Assembly (NCBI GenBank): GCA_018814465.1
Contig: JAHIZR010000499.1
Coordinates: 1 to 21,065 of the forward strand
Direction: 5' to 3'
Length of the DNA: 21,065 nucleotides
Source: a bacterium
GTDB lineage: Bacteria > Electryoneota > RPQS01
The position numbers and the translations under genes were made by a program. The number at the start of each line of letters is the position of its first letter. Position 1 is the stretch's first letter. Positions 1 to 6,398 of this stretch are shown piece by piece. The notes beneath the pieces were generated by a model. The model was given only the letters and a program-made list of their open reading frames with translations, ran no database searches and had not been told where the DNA came from.

Positions 1-114
1 AAAGCTTTCAAAGGCATTCTGGAAGGCGACTACGATCACATCGGCGAACAATCCTTCTATATGTGCGGCGGCATCGAAGATGCTATCAAGAATCACGAAG
101 AGGCAAATCGTTAA
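1..114 (+). CDS. atpD: ATP synthase F1 subunit beta, C-terminal fragment
   Basis: The window opens inside this gene; 37 residues and a TAA stop remain in frame 1. The tail reads KAFKGILEGDYDHIGEQ followed by FYMCGGIEDAI, which is the characteristic C-terminal helical end of the catalytic beta subunit of the F-type ATP synthase. The beta subunit carries the ATP-forming sites of the F1 sector on the cytoplasmic face. The next gene, the epsilon subunit, starts only 2 nt after the stop, the usual atpD-atpC order, so the two are co-transcribed and probably translationally coupled. Whether the remaining atp genes lie upstream cannot be seen. Confidence 0.93.
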   Translation, partial: KAFKGILEGDYDHIGEQSFYMCGGIEDAIKNHEEANR

Positions 115-116
115 TC

Positions 117-365
117 ATGGCGAATATGTTTCGTCTTGAAATAGTCACTCCCAACGGAGTCATGCTGGATGAGCAGGTCGTGCATGTCCGCTGTCCGGGT
201 GCCGCCGGAGATTTCGGAATCCTTGCCGGACACGCGCCAATGATGGCCGCGCTCGGTTCCGGCCGGCTCGGTGTCGATTATACCGATCGCTCCGAAGATT
301 TCGCGGTCACCGGCGGTTATCTTGAAGTGCATAACGATTTCGCGGTTGTCATGGCGGAGTCCTGA
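117..365 (+). CDS. atpC: ATP synthase F1 subunit epsilon, N-terminal beta-sandwich domain only
   Basis: This 82-residue protein matches the N-terminal domain of the epsilon subunit, which packs on gamma and the c-ring. Family marks are an opening FRLEIVTPNG, then a GAAGDFGILAGHAP block (residues about 28-41), then GGYLEVHNDFAVVMAES at the end. A full bacterial epsilon is about 130-140 residues, with a beta-sandwich followed by two regulatory C-terminal helices. Here the frame stops at TGA (363-365) exactly at the junction between the two domains. The start is the ATG at 117, 2 nt after atpD; an upstream extension would lie inside atpD. FCB bacteria such as Bacteroidetes and Chlorobi often have a short epsilon lacking the helices, so this piece alone is likely functional. 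The missing helices are encoded by the next ORF. Confidence 0.9.
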   Translation: MANMFRLEIVTPNGVMLDEQVVHVRCPGAAGDFGILAGHAPMMAALGSGRLGVDYTDRSEDFAVTGGYLEVHNDFAVVMAES

Positions 366-527
366 ATGCGTAAAAAGGATATTGATCTGGAACGAGCGAG
401 ACAAGATTTGGCGAGCGCTGAGCAGGCCTTGCTGTCCGCCGCCACTCCCGCCGAGCATGAGGAAGCGAAGACGAAGTTAGACCGCGCCCGCGCGCGAGTG
501 AATGTCGCGCAATTTCAGCGCAATTGA
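366..527 (+). CDS. Separate epsilon C-terminal helical domain (split atpC, second part)
   Basis: This 53-residue ORF starts at an ATG directly abutting the TGA of the previous ORF, in the same reading frame. It is preceded by GGAG (356-359), spaced 6 nt from the ATG, a good ribosome binding site. The sequence begins MRKKDIDLERARQDLASAEQ and ends KLDRARARVNVAQFQRN. This fits the two-helix C-terminal domain of F1 epsilon: the typical EDID-ERA start, an Ala/Glu-rich helix, then a second helix with an ARARV-VA ending. With the first ORF the total is 135 residues, a normal epsilon length. In whole epsilon proteins this domain restrains ATP hydrolysis by extending into the alpha/beta hexamer. It may be a genuine separate peptide, or one gene broken by a nonsense mutation or base error. 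It is too short for most gene callers. Confidence 0.72.
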   Translation: MRKKDIDLERARQDLASAEQALLSAATPAEHEEAKTKLDRARARVNVAQFQRN

Positions 528-551
528 TACGACACTTCCTATAATAATCTC

Positions 552-582
552 AAAGGCGATTCAAACATGAACCGCCTTTTTT
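552..582 (+). terminator. Intrinsic terminator after the atp genes
   Basis: The hairpin pairs AAGGCG with CGCCTT, continues with TTC/GAA across one A-C mismatch, has a 6-nt AAACAT loop, and runs into a T-tract (about 577-582). It lies 25 nt after the small epsilon ORF, so it closes the atp transcript and includes that ORF in the unit. Confidence 0.8.
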
Positions 583-679
583 GTCAGCGTGGAGTTTTAC
601 TTCAACTCTTGAATAGTGTGGGCATAAGGTTTGCTTAAAATTCAGAGAATCAATTCCCTGACTTTGAGCGATTATAGCT

Positions 680-2680
680 ATGTTTATGAGATACCTGATG
701 ATATGCGCAGCGGTCGCACTGACGATTCCGGCAATGGCGGAACCTGTTGAGAGTCCGCTGACTCCGCTTGTGCAAACTGCGAATGGAGTGCTGGCCGGCG
801 AGGATAACTCCGGCCGTCATCTGACAGGACTGATCCAGCAGTTGTTGAACGAGGCAAACGCAAATCCCAGCGACAGCCTTTACGCCGAAGCTATCTATCT
901 GTCTCTCATGCTGTATGATTCACTTGATGTCTGTGATTTCGACCGGTCACTCTGCGAAAGACTGATTCAGGACAGCCCCGCGTCGCCTTTCACAAAAGCC
1001 GCCTTCGATAAGATCTGGAACGACCTGACCGACATGGGAGCGAATCCGACACAGGGTTCCGAGTTTGCTTTGGAGATGGCACTGGAAGCCAATGGAAAAC
1101 TTTCCTGCGATTTCTTCAGAATCGGATTTGATCCTTATGTCGACGAGGGTCTTTGGAATCTGGCTATTGATGCGGGTGTTCGCTATCTGCACAGCATTGA
1201 CGACCTTTATGATCCTGAGCTGTATATCGAAGTCGCGGGAGTCATGCTGAAGGCGGGGGAGAGCGATCGTTCCATCGAATTGATGAATGAGTTGGTGACT
1301 CTGTATCCAAAACACCCATGCTCAGTGCGGGGCAGAACGGAATTAGGATTGATTCACCTCGCTTTGAGTAATAATACTGTCGCTCAGGATCACTTCTCGC
1401 AAGCTTGGTCCACTTATCAGAAATATCGTAAAAAAGACGGTTTTCAGGATCACGAAGTCGTCTATTATGCGGCCCGCGCGCTTTGGGAGTCACAGGAGCA
1501 CAGTCTGAATAGTCTTAAACGGAAACTGGATGACCGCATCAGCACTCGCGACAAGCTTGTGCGCCGCGATCAGAGCCGTCTTGAAAAGACCTATGAACTG
1601 ATCATGCAGACGGATCCCTCGTTTTCCGCGCAATGCTGGATGCGTATCGGAGATCTCAATCTGGCCTTCGCGGAAGCGCATCTGCGCGAGGACTATGAGA
1701 CGATTCAGGTCGGCAAGATTGACGAGCAACGAAATCCCTATGATAATTCGCTCGAGTATTACGACGCCGCGCAAGCCGCGTATGAAAAAGCCGCCTCCTC
1801 GGCTTCACCTGATTTGAGTTCGGGAACGCGCCATTGGAGTGAACTCAGAATGAACTGGAATTCGATGGCGCTGCACAATCGCTATGATGTCTTTGCTCGT
1901 GAAGCGGATGTCGTCTACACGTGGGCAATGGATGTCTGGAAGCATGCACCGGAACGCAGTCTCGGCGAAGAGGGTTTCTCCAAACGCTTCGAAATGCTGG
2001 TTGACCGTGTCTTCCCGTTGGTGCGCGAAAGTCTCTATTATCGGCAATTCGCGTTTGCGACCGCGTCCCAGCATCCCACGGAATTTAAGCTCAACGAGAC
2101 TTGGAATAAACTGGAACAGGATATGAATGGGACGCTGAAACTGGCAACCGATCTGTGTCAGACGCAATGGGACGCCACCTCGGCAACCGCGATTCAGCTT
2201 TCCAAAACACTGCAAATAACTGGAAATCCCGCCGCCGTCCGAACCATGCGCGAGACTCTTATCAATCAATTGGAGCACTCGGAATCCTATTGGAAAGAGG
2301 GGCAAAGCGCGATTGCAGATTTGTTCGATTCCTATCTCGCTTGCCGCCCGCGGACTGAAAGCCGGGGCGAATGGGAAAACGAGTTAATGCAGTTTCATTA
2401 CAATTTTGCCGCGATGGCTGGTTCATCAGGCATGCAAGTGGAATCCTCAACCGCGAATCTGGATCATCTCGATCCCATCGCGCAAACTCTGAAACAGCGA
2501 CTGCGCAGCATGGCCAAGGATGCCGCACGCGCCGAAGAGGCTGCCCTCATTCAAGCTCTGGAAATGGCCGCCCGGTTCAATATCAATAATGAAGCCTTTG
2601 CCAATATCTACGGCCGGCTGCGGGAAATGAATCCCGCTCAATATCCTTCGCTTGAAGTTTATCGGGCTTCCCGGAAATAG
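680..2680 (+). CDS. Exported helical-repeat (TPR-like) protein of unknown function
   Basis: I do not recognise a family for this 666-residue protein. It opens with a likely Sec signal peptide: short basic start MFMRY, hydrophobic LMICAAVALTIPAMA, predicted cleavage after AMA at residue 20. No lipobox is present. The mature part is almost entirely amphipathic helix. TPR- or BamD-like segments are seen around residues 190-245 (ELMNELVTLYPKHP, then a second helix pair ending HFSQAWSTY) and around 358-375 (SLEYYDAAQAAYEKAA), suggesting a solenoid scaffold in the periplasm. Two ATGs (680 and 686) fit equally; neither has a clear Shine-Dalgarno. The gene stands alone between two terminators. It could be a component of a cell-envelope or secretion assembly, but nothing here fixes the partner. 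Confidence 0.8.
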   Translation: MFMRYLMICAAVALTIPAMAEPVESPLTPLVQTANGVLAGEDNSGRHLTGLIQQLLNEANANPSDSLYAEAIYLSLMLYDSLDVCDFDRSLCERLIQDSPASPFTKAAFDKIWNDLTDMGANPTQGSEFALEMALEANGKLSCDFFRIGFDPYVDEGLWNLAIDAGVRYLHSIDDLYDPELYIEVAGVMLKAGESDRSIELMNELVTLYPKHPCSVRGRTELGLIHLALSNNTVAQDHFSQAWSTYQKYRKKDGFQDHEVVYYAARALWESQEHSLNSLKRKLDDRISTRDKLVRRDQSRLEKTYELIMQTDPSFSAQCWMRIGDLNLAFAEAHLREDYETIQVGKIDEQRNPYDNSLEYYDAAQAAYEKAASSASPDLSSGTRHWSELRMNWNSMALHNRYDVFAREADVVYTWAMDVWKHAPERSLGEEGFSKRFEMLVDRVFPLVRESLYYRQFAFATASQHPTEFKLNETWNKLEQDMNGTLKLATDLCQTQWDATSATAIQLSKTLQITGNPAAVRTMRETLINQLEHSESYWKEGQSAIADLFDSYLACRPRTESRGEWENELMQFHYNFAAMAGSSGMQVESSTANLDHLDPIAQTLKQRLRSMAKDAARAEEAALIQALEMAARFNINNEAFANIYGRLREMNPAQYPSLEVYRASRK

Positions 2681-2684
2681 GTTC

Positions 2685-2713
2685 TTGATTTAATCCTCGA
2701 ATTTTGCCATATT
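2685..2713 (+). promoter_or_regulatory. Candidate promoter upstream of aspS
   Basis: TTGATT (2685-2690) and CATATT (2708-2713) are separated by 17 nt, close to the sigma-70 consensus. It would start transcription near 2720, upstream of the hairpin at 2748-2768 that lies before aspS, so aspS transcription from it would have to read through that hairpin. Confidence 0.4.
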
Positions 2714-2747
2714 GATTGCGTACTGACAGGCAGTATTGCCCCCGCTT

Positions 2748-2774
2748 AACACCGCCTCAGGCGGTGTTTCTTGT
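2748..2774 (+). terminator. Hairpin between the exported protein and aspS
   Basis: This is a perfect 9-bp stem, AACACCGCC / GGCGGTGTT, with a TCA loop, followed by a short T-rich run (TTCTTGTT). It is most simply the terminator of the upstream gene, 67 nt after its stop. Because it lies 34 nt before aspS and downstream of a candidate promoter, it could also act as an attenuator for aspS. Confidence 0.65.
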
Positions 2775-2802
2775 TCCAGTCAATCCACGCTAAATAATCC
2801 TC

Positions 2803-4581
2803 ATGAAAAAACGTACCCACACCTGCGGTCAGCTAACTAAAGCTGACTTAAATCAAACGGTTACACTTCAAGGCTGGGTCGCCAGTCATCGCGACCTCGG
2901 CGGTCTGCTCTTTATTGACCTGCGCGATCGCTATGGCAAGACTCAGGTAGTCGTCCACCCTGAAGAAACACCCGATCTGGCCGGGATTGCGCATACCCTG
3001 CATTCCGAGTGGGTTGTTGAGATCACCGGGATTGTCCAAGCAAGGCCGGAAGGGATGATTAACAAGGACATGATGACAGGCGAAATTGAAATTAAGGTCT
3101 CGCATCTTGACATCCTCAACACTTGCCCGCCGTTGCCTTTCCAGATCGAAGACTCCAGCAAGGCGAATGAAGAACTTAAACTGAAATACCGTTATCTCGA
3201 CCTGCGCCGTCCGGAAATGCAGGAAGTCTTAATGCTGCGTCATCACATCAGCAATATCGTCCGCGAACACTTTTCGGCGGAAGACTTTATTGAGGTGGAA
3301 ACTCCGTTTCTGGTTAAAAGTACTCCCGAAGGAGCGCGGGATTATCTGGTTCCCAGCCGCATCTTCGAAGGCAGCTTCTATGCGCTGCCGCAGTCACCGC
3401 AGATCTATAAACAGCTCTTGATGGTTGCCGGATTCGATAAATACTTCCAGATCGCGCGCTGCTTCCGCGACGAAGATTTGCGCTCCGACCGCCAGCCCGA
3501 ATTCACTCAGATCGACGTTGAAATGTCTTTCGTTGACCAGAATGAAATCTTCGATGTAATTGAACGGCTGTTCGTCAAAATTCTGAAAGAAGCTTGGAAT
3601 CAGGACTTGCGGACGCCCTTCCCGCGAATAACCTACAATGAATGCATCGAGAAATACGGTTCCGATAAGCCCGATCTGCGTTACGGGCTGGAATTCCATA
3701 ACCTGACTGAACATTTTAAGGGCTGTGAATTCCATGTGATTGCGACCGCCCTGCAGGAGGGGGGAGTGGTGATCGGTTTGAATCTAAAAGGGAAGGCCAA
3801 CCTTTCCCGTAAACAAGTCACCGAACTCGAAGAACTCGCCAAGAAAGCGGGATTAGCCGGTATTTTACCTCTGAAACTGACAGCGGAAGGCTTCAAAGGT
3901 GTGCTGGCCGGAAAAGTCGATGATCAAACCCTGAAAGCAGTCGCGGAACAGTGTCAGGCGTCGGAAGGCGACCTGCTTCTGATGGGGATCGGTAAGAAAT
4001 CCTCGATCCTGAAAGGACTCGGCGTGCTGCGCGTCAAACTGGCTGAGCACTTCAGCCTGTTCGATCCCATTGATCGAAGTAAGACTTCGATTTTCTGGGT
4101 GGTGGACTTTCCGTTGTTTGAACGGGATGAGACTACCGGAGAAGTGTCGCCGTCGCATCATCCCTTCACCGGTTTTCACCCCGATGACGAGCCCATGCTT
4201 ACCACTGAACCGTGGAATGTCCGCTCGACAGCTTACGATCTCGTCATGAACGGCAATGAATTGCTGTCCGGTTCGATTCGTATTCACGACAGCAAACAAC
4301 AGGCGATGATCTTTGACTTGCTGGGAATTTCCGAGGAAGAAATAAAGCTGCGCTTCGGTTTCCTTGTGGATGCGCTTAAATACGGCGCTCCTCCGATGGG
4401 TGGCATGGCAATCGGCTTTGACCGCGTGATCATGGTTCTGACCAACCGCCCCATCCGGGATGTCATCGCCTTCCCCAAAACTACCCTCGCACAGTCGTTG
4501 ATGGATGGCTGTCCGTCACCAATCGATCCCCAGCTGTTGACCGATCTGCACTTGGCATTGATCCCACCAAAAAACAGCTAA
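2803..4581 (+). CDS. aspS: Aspartyl-tRNA synthetase, bacterial type
   Basis: This 592-residue class II synthetase charges tRNA-Asp with aspartate using ATP, and its length is normal for the bacterial form. The domains in order are: an N-terminal anticodon-binding OB fold (about 1-105, with LQGWVASHRDLGGLLFIDLR); the catalytic core start with GARDYLVPSR and PQSPQIYKQLLMVAG; motif 2 at 221-227 (FRDEDLR) followed by QPEFTQIDVE; the bacterial GAD insertion (about 290-410); and motif 3, GMAIGFDR, ending at Arg541. Residue 32 is Leu in the RDLGG motif. Non-discriminating AspRS enzymes, which also charge tRNA-Asn, commonly have His there (RDHGG), so a discriminating enzyme is inferred. The ATG at 2803 begins MKKRTHTCGQL, the usual N-terminus. 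The gene appears monocistronic. Confidence 0.97.
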   Translation: MKKRTHTCGQLTKADLNQTVTLQGWVASHRDLGGLLFIDLRDRYGKTQVVVHPEETPDLAGIAHTLHSEWVVEITGIVQARPEGMINKDMMTGEIEIKVSHLDILNTCPPLPFQIEDSSKANEELKLKYRYLDLRRPEMQEVLMLRHHISNIVREHFSAEDFIEVETPFLVKSTPEGARDYLVPSRIFEGSFYALPQSPQIYKQLLMVAGFDKYFQIARCFRDEDLRSDRQPEFTQIDVEMSFVDQNEIFDVIERLFVKILKEAWNQDLRTPFPRITYNECIEKYGSDKPDLRYGLEFHNLTEHFKGCEFHVIATALQEGGVVIGLNLKGKANLSRKQVTELEELAKKAGLAGILPLKLTAEGFKGVLAGKVDDQTLKAVAEQCQASEGDLLLMGIGKKSSILKGLGVLRVKLAEHFSLFDPIDRSKTSIFWVVDFPLFERDETTGEVSPSHHPFTGFHPDDEPMLTTEPWNVRSTAYDLVMNGNELLSGSIRIHDSKQQAMIFDLLGISEEEIKLRFGFLVDALKYGAPPMGGMAIGFDRVIMVLTNRPIRDVIAFPKTTLAQSLMDGCPSPIDPQLLTDLHLALIPPKNS

Positions 4582-4680
4582 GGCGAGACGTCGGGACAGC
4601 CAGTATCTATCATTATGTTATTCCTTGCTTTGAATAAGGGGATTCTCAGAGAGATTTCTTCTCAACGATGAGGGCAACGC
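4582..4680. other. Intergenic stretch after aspS with no clear signal
   Basis: No ORF and no strong GC-rich hairpin with a T-tract is visible directly after aspS. A weak CCTT/AAGG pairing near 4623-4639 is the only local structure. Termination of aspS is therefore not explained by sequence here, and readthrough into the phoH leader is possible. Confidence 0.4.
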
Positions 4681-4709
4681 TTGACATCGGAAAAGATTAT
4701 CAGTATCTT
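4681..4709 (+). promoter_or_regulatory. Strong sigma-70-like promoter of the phoH leader
   Basis: A perfect TTGACA (4681-4686) is followed after exactly 17 nt by TATCTT (4704-4709). Expected transcription start is about 4716. It drives the structured leader at about 4716-4847 and, on readthrough, the phoH-ybeY operon. Confidence 0.7.
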
Positions 4710-4715
4710 ACGGGA

Positions 4716-4847
4716 GGTCAAGATGTTACGAAGAATTAGAGGATTTTATCCCTGAGAGTCACCGACCCTCAACGATCCGTCACTACAGCGAATTGTCTCA
4801 GTATCGCCTCTGTCACCGAAGGACTCTTCTGGTTGCGGAGGTTTTTT
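4716..4847 (+). ncRNA. Candidate structured leader RNA / attenuator of the phoH operon
   Basis: This roughly 130-nt segment runs from the expected start of a strong promoter to an intrinsic terminator, and phoH's ribosome binding site begins only 14 nt beyond the T-tract. Two copies of GTCACCGA occur (4759-4766 and 4812-4819); the second forms the 5' arm of the terminator. The first is followed by CCTCAAC (4767-4773), which can pair with GTTG..GAGG in the 3' arm (4832-4841) with a 2-nt bulge, a possible antiterminator. A 10-codon ORF (4723-4755, MLRRIRGFYP) is also present, but its GGGAGG overlaps the expected start point, so it may not be translated. It could instead be a free small RNA. I recognise no known riboswitch class. 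Confidence 0.45.
4807..4847 (+). terminator. Intrinsic terminator within the phoH leader
   Basis: CCTC (4807-4810) pairs with GAGG (4838-4841). The stem continues through wobble pairs to ACC/GGT and GAA/TTC around a GGACTC loop, and is followed directly by TTTTTT (4842-4847). It sits between a strong promoter and the phoH start with no second promoter visible after it, which is the layout of a transcription attenuator. Confidence 0.6.
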
Positions 4848-4861
4848 GTTCACGCAAAGGT

Positions 4862-4867
4862 AAGGAG
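4862..4867 (+). promoter_or_regulatory. Shine-Dalgarno that places the phoH start at a CTG
   Basis: AAGGAG lies 8 nt before CTG at 4876. An in-frame TAA at 4861-4863 limits the ORF, and no ATG, GTG or TTG occurs in frame between that stop and 4966. The family-typical N-terminal strand is encoded upstream of 4966, so the CTG is the best-supported start. Confidence 0.55.
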
Positions 4868-4875
4868 TCCGCACT

Positions 4876-5934
4876 CTGGCACACCAGGATTCAGCAATAG
4901 CAAGTAATACCGAAGACCAGGTTGAAGTCGTCGAAATTCCCGTCGAGGAAGGCATTCTTCGTCCTTTGCTCGGACCAAGTGACGAGAATCTTCGATATCT
5001 GCAGAAACGACTGACATCGAAAGTTACCGCCCGCCGCGAAAAAATCCTGATCCGAGGCTTTTCGCCGGAAAACGCCGATGCGATTGAAGTCCTGACCGAA
5101 ATGATCGGAGTTACTCGCCGCAAGGGTTCGCTTTCCATTAACGATATCGACACCGTACTCCGCCTTACCGGCACAATGGAAAAAGAACCGGTGGTCGAAC
5201 CCTCGCAATACAGCCCGATGTTTCGCGCCGGTGATCGAGTTTATGCTCCCCGCTCACAGGGACAGGAGCGCTATTTCGATGCTATTCGCAATCACGATAT
5301 AACTTTCGGCATCGGTCCGGCCGGAACAGGCAAAACCTTTATCGCGGTCGCGGTCGCGGTCTCGCAGTTCGTCTCGGGAGTCTATGACCGGATTATTCTC
5401 GTCCGGCCTGTCGTCGAAGCAGGGGAGAGCCTCGGCTTCCTGCCGGGAGATGTGCGGGAAAAAGTCGATCCGTATTTTCGCCCGCTGTATGACTCCTTAA
5501 TGAAAATGATCCCGGCGGAACGGCTCCGCAAACTACTCGATCGCTCGGTCATCGAGGTCGCGCCGCTGGCCTATATGCGCGGGCGAACGCTGGATAACGC
5601 TTTCCTCATACTCGATGAAGCACAGAACACCTCCGCGATGCAGATGAAGATGTTCCTCACGCGTATGGGAGAACGCTCCAAAGCGGTTATCACCGGCGAC
5701 CTCAGTCAAATCGATCTGCCGAATAAATCCGGCAGCGGATTACTCGCTGTGCAGGATATTCTTAAGGATGTGGACGGAGTAAAATTCATCTACCTCACCG
5801 CTTCCGATGTGGTCCGCCACCCGCTGGTCGCACGCATCGTCAACGCCTATGAAATCCACTCCAAGAATGAACTGAACTCCGACATAAAAACGGAACAAGA
5901 TGAACGGACAGAAGAGGAGGACTCGTCCAACTGA
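4876..5934 (+). CDS. phoH: PhoH-like ATPase (YbeZ type)
   Basis: This P-loop protein of about 352 residues belongs to the PhoH/YbeZ family, thought to act with YbeY in RNA processing or ribosome maturation. It has an N-terminal region with VEVVEIPVEEGIL and GPSDENLRYLQ, which binds or presents RNA in relatives. It also has Walker A GPAGTGKT at 147-154, the VRPVVEAGESLGFLPGD motif, Walker B with Asp247-Glu248 in LDEAQN, and a TGDLSQIDLP block. The tail is acidic, with many Glu and Asp. The nearest conventional start (TTG at 4966) would cut off about 30 family-typical residues. The CTG at 4876 has an ideal ribosome binding site, so I prefer it. The stop overlaps the ybeY start by one base, so the two are translationally coupled. 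Confidence 0.93.
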   Translation: MAHQDSAIASNTEDQVEVVEIPVEEGILRPLLGPSDENLRYLQKRLTSKVTARREKILIRGFSPENADAIEVLTEMIGVTRRKGSLSINDIDTVLRLTGTMEKEPVVEPSQYSPMFRAGDRVYAPRSQGQERYFDAIRNHDITFGIGPAGTGKTFIAVAVAVSQFVSGVYDRIILVRPVVEAGESLGFLPGDVREKVDPYFRPLYDSLMKMIPAERLRKLLDRSVIEVAPLAYMRGRTLDNAFLILDEAQNTSAMQMKMFLTRMGERSKAVITGDLSQIDLPNKSGSGLLAVQDILKDVDGVKFIYLTASDVVRHPLVARIVNAYEIHSKNELNSDIKTEQDERTEEEDSSN

Positions 5935-6398
5935 TGTCTGACCACCCTCCATCATCCAGGCGCGTTCGGGGAACACTGGAATTTTATTCCACTATTCCAC
6001 GAGCGCGCGTCAATCAGAAGTACTTGCTGAACTGCGTTCGCCATGCGGCAAAGCGGCTTCGGCACGGATACCATTCACTCAGCTTTATCCTGATTACTGA
6101 TCGAAAGATGGCTAAACTGCATCGCGACTACTCCGGTATTCCCGGCACGACGGATGTGCTCACTTTTGATCTGACGGAAAAAAAAGCCCATCCCGTGGAA
6201 GGGGAGATCTATATTTGCCTGGATCAGGCGCGCAGGCAGGCTGCCGAATGGAAGATTCCGCTTTACCGTGAAGTCGCAAGACTCGCCGCTCATGGCACGC
6301 TTCACCTTGCCGGATACCGCGATAAAACGGAGTCCGAGCGCGAAGGAATGCGTCGCCTCGAAAATCTCGCACTCCAAGCCGGTGACCGGAGGCGATGA
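5934..6398 (+). CDS. ybeY: YbeY, rRNA maturation endoribonuclease
   Basis: This 154-residue member of the UPF0054 family is a metal-dependent RNase involved in 16S rRNA 3'-end maturation and ribosome quality control. The SGIPGTTDVLTFDL block (about residues 66-79) and the metal motif HGTLHLAGY (His120, His124) identify it. The canonical third ligand, His in HGxLHLxGYDH, is replaced: the sequence reads GYRDK, with Asp130 in the ligand position. Asp there is familiar from Bacteroidetes-type YbeY, so the metal site is probably intact. The gene lies in the widely conserved phoH-ybeY-CBS protein order. It overlaps phoH by one base and its last base is the first base of the next gene. Confidence 0.94.
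   Translation: MSDHPPSSRRVRGTLEFYSTIPRARVNQKYLLNCVRHAAKRLRHGYHSLSFILITDRKMAKLHRDYSGIPGTTDVLTFDLTEKKAHPVEGEIYICLDQARRQAAEWKIPLYREVARLAAHGTLHLAGYRDKTESEREGMRRLENLALQAGDRRR

Noticed and set aside
363..365. TGA in atpC as a recoded sense codon (selenocysteine, or Gly in a variant code)
   Set aside because: At least nine other genes here end at TGA with sensible family lengths, so TGA is a stop. No selenocysteine-type context or family Cys/Sec position is present at this site.
4966..4968. TTG 4966 as the phoH start
   Set aside because: It has no ribosome binding site at the right distance and would remove family-typical N-terminal residues.
4746..5208. Minus-strand ORFs opposite the phoH leader and N-terminus
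   Set aside because: They run across the leader, terminator and phoH start in antisense, show no motif and have no ribosome binding site.
6395..6397. ATG 6395 as the start of the CBS membrane protein
   Set aside because: GGAGG is only 2 nt away; the ATG at 6398 has the proper 5-nt spacing. The difference is one residue.
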